Below, piece by piece: positions 62,899-64,000 of a stretch of DNA of 64,000 bases. The notes below the pieces were generated by a model. It saw only the letters and a list, made by a program, of their open reading frames with translations, was not told the DNA's origin and searched no databases. The number at the start of each line of letters is the position of its first letter. Within the stretch, counting starts at the first letter, position 1. The translations under genes were made by a program, and so were the position numbers. This DNA is from Lepiota brunneoincarnata (lineage: Eukaryota > Basidiomycota > Agaricomycetes > Agaricales > Agaricaceae), in contig JAEBUN010000006.1 in the NCBI GenBank assembly GCA_023014365.1, positions 372,001 through 436,000 on the forward strand, written 5' to 3'.

Positions 62899-64000
62899 TC
62901 AATTCGTGTCGAGTAAGAGTCGCCACATGCCAAAGAGTAGATTGGCGAGGAAACCGATGACTAGACCCATCTGCATGCGCCGCCTAGCCATCATGGAAAC
63001 ATACTGAGCTTTGGTTAACATCTGAGACATCAGAGGAATACTTACGAGAATACAACATTGTTCGTAGAGTCGGCTTCGGCACCATCTTCCCAAAACACGG
63101 CGGGCTTCAAGTTTCTCATAAAATAGAACGGCACTATAGGGAAGAAGAATCCAATCATGGTGCCTTGAAGCACCGCAGAATTAGTTGGAGATGACTGAGA
63201 GAGAACTGCGCTTCCAGCGTTGTCTATTGAGTCTATCCATTGCTCTTCCAGGGCTCGGAAGTGTTCATCATCTAAGGGCCAGCGTCAACATGGCGAAGCT
63301 GTTAATGAACAAGGATGAGCCCACATTCCTCTTCCGTCTCAAACTCCATATCTAAATAATTCGAACTGGACTGGTTGTGGAATTGTCGCCGAATGTTGGC
63401 AATGTCCGCTTCCGAGAAACCAGCCACCGCAAGCCTATCAAATCCCCGGACTGGCCGAAGTTGCGCCGCCTGTGATAAATGAATATAAAAAAAAGCATTG
63501 GTTTTGGCGAGAAAATCCATACCTGCTCCTTCTCGTCCTCATTCGTCTCACCCCTCTCTTTTTTTGGTCCAACGGAGCAGTGCAACCAGGTCGTTGCTGG
63601 TTTCTCCAGAAGCTCGTCGTGCTCTGATGTCGCGTGCTGTCGCTTCTCCTCTAGTGGCGCCAACCATGCATATAAAAGCGTTCCGTCTGTGAGCAATCGA
63701 CCAGAGTAAATGAGTCGTAGTCGTCTGTCCTTCAGCTCTGGCCGAGCCTCGCGTATCTGATAGTACGGTGGAAGTACTGAGCGCTTGCCCATGACGTGGG
63801 CAGCAGAGCCAGGGCTTACTTTGCGTTTTACATCCCGGACAGCGTCCTGGGTTTCGACCGTAACTGTGAGATCCTGTAGGCCCTCTGTAAAGCGGACAAC
63901 CAGATCAAGCGAGGACACCTGTTGTGGGGGCTGCTGTGACGATGATGCTCCTGCTGGGTTGGCATCGTTCGGAGGGTCTAGAGCGCGTTGTTTGCCTTTT
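62899..64000 (-). CDS. DSC3: DSC E3 ubiquitin ligase subunit 3 (Dsc3), 5' end beyond the window
   Basis: Dsc3 is a membrane subunit of the Golgi Dsc E3 ligase that cleaves the sterol-response factor Sre1 and removes orphan membrane proteins. The window starts inside a Gln/Pro-rich N-terminal region (KGKQRALDPPNDANPAG) that is open to the edge, so the initiator is missing. The ubiquitin-like domain reads SSLDLVVRFTEGLQDLTVTV, VRDVKRKV, and LRLIYSGRLLTDGTLLYAWL. The DUF2407-type C-terminal part has RGFDRLAVAGFSEADIANIR-RQF, EEYDEHFRALEEQWIDSI, then two membrane helices (LQGTMIGFFFPFVPFYF-type and LVIGFLANLLFGMWRLLL). Introns are short with GT/AG ends. It converges on the Egt1-like gene with 75 bp between stop codons. 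Confidence 0.88.

Overview
This window is nuclear DNA of a filamentous basidiomycete, most likely an agaricomycete (mushroom-forming lineage). The evidence is: intron-dense genes with introns mostly 45-70 nt long and GT...AG ends; two divergent heterotrimeric G-alpha-like genes of the expanded mushroom type; a DUF6533-type seven-helix membrane protein; a polarisome Spa2 protein; an Egt1-like sulfoxide synthase; and single-span membrane proteins typical of this group. There is no bacterial operon structure, CRISPR array, rRNA or recognisable tRNA. Exon boundaries were inferred by eye from splice sites and protein-family conservation; no search was run.

Layout. 0-9 kb: 3' part of G-alpha-like gene 1 (+), membrane dipeptidase M19 (-), fumarate reductase fused to cytochrome b5 (-), nicotinamide riboside kinase (-), and a mitochondrial single-span coiled protein (+). 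8.8-12.1 kb: a 3.3-kb gene-poor stretch. 12-23 kb: G-alpha-like gene 2 (+), an unidentified multi-exon gene (+), an actinobacterial-type mannose-1-phosphate guanylyltransferase (+), a YAT-family amino-acid permease (+), and two small single-span membrane proteins (+). 23.5-30 kb: a coiled-coil/Ser-Pro-rich protein (+), splicing factor Spp2 (-), a DUF6533 membrane protein (+), and mitochondrial Isa2 (+). 30-33.5 kb: a UstYa-like gene fragment (-) and 2.6 kb of unassignable sequence with exon-like repeats. 33.5-41.5 kb: Rho GTPase (-), meiotic Hop2 (-), Leu5-type CoA carrier (+), and a Zn2Cys6 transcription factor (+). 42.5-64 kb: ankyrin protein (+), PEX1 (+), an aromatic amino-acid decarboxylase-like enzyme (-), 3-ketoacyl-CoA reductase (+), Spa2 (+), an Egt1-like enzyme (+), and Dsc3 (-, running off the right edge).

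The genes are mostly unrelated housekeeping and signalling functions, not one pathway. Themes that recur: G-protein/Rho signalling and polarity (two G-alpha, Rho, Spa2), peroxisome and very-long-chain fatty-acid metabolism (PEX1, KAR), mitochondrial functions (Isa2, CoA carrier, coiled membrane protein), and sterol/Golgi protein quality control (Dsc3).

The most striking unexplained pattern is a set of single-base reading-frame shifts in conserved genes. Nine are an apparent extra base (M19, G-alpha 2, Spp2 twice, PEX1 twice, the decarboxylase, Spa2, Egt1-like), one is a missing base in an A6 run (Spp2), and one more is unresolved. Most of the extra bases fall in two sequence contexts, C-C-T-G or G-G-A-T. 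Unpolished long-read assembly error is the likeliest cause, but the recurrence deserves a check. Other points of interest are 4-nt and 14-nt microexons in the G-alpha genes, replacement of the catalytic Gln in both G-alphas, GC-AG introns, and the bacterial-type ManC.
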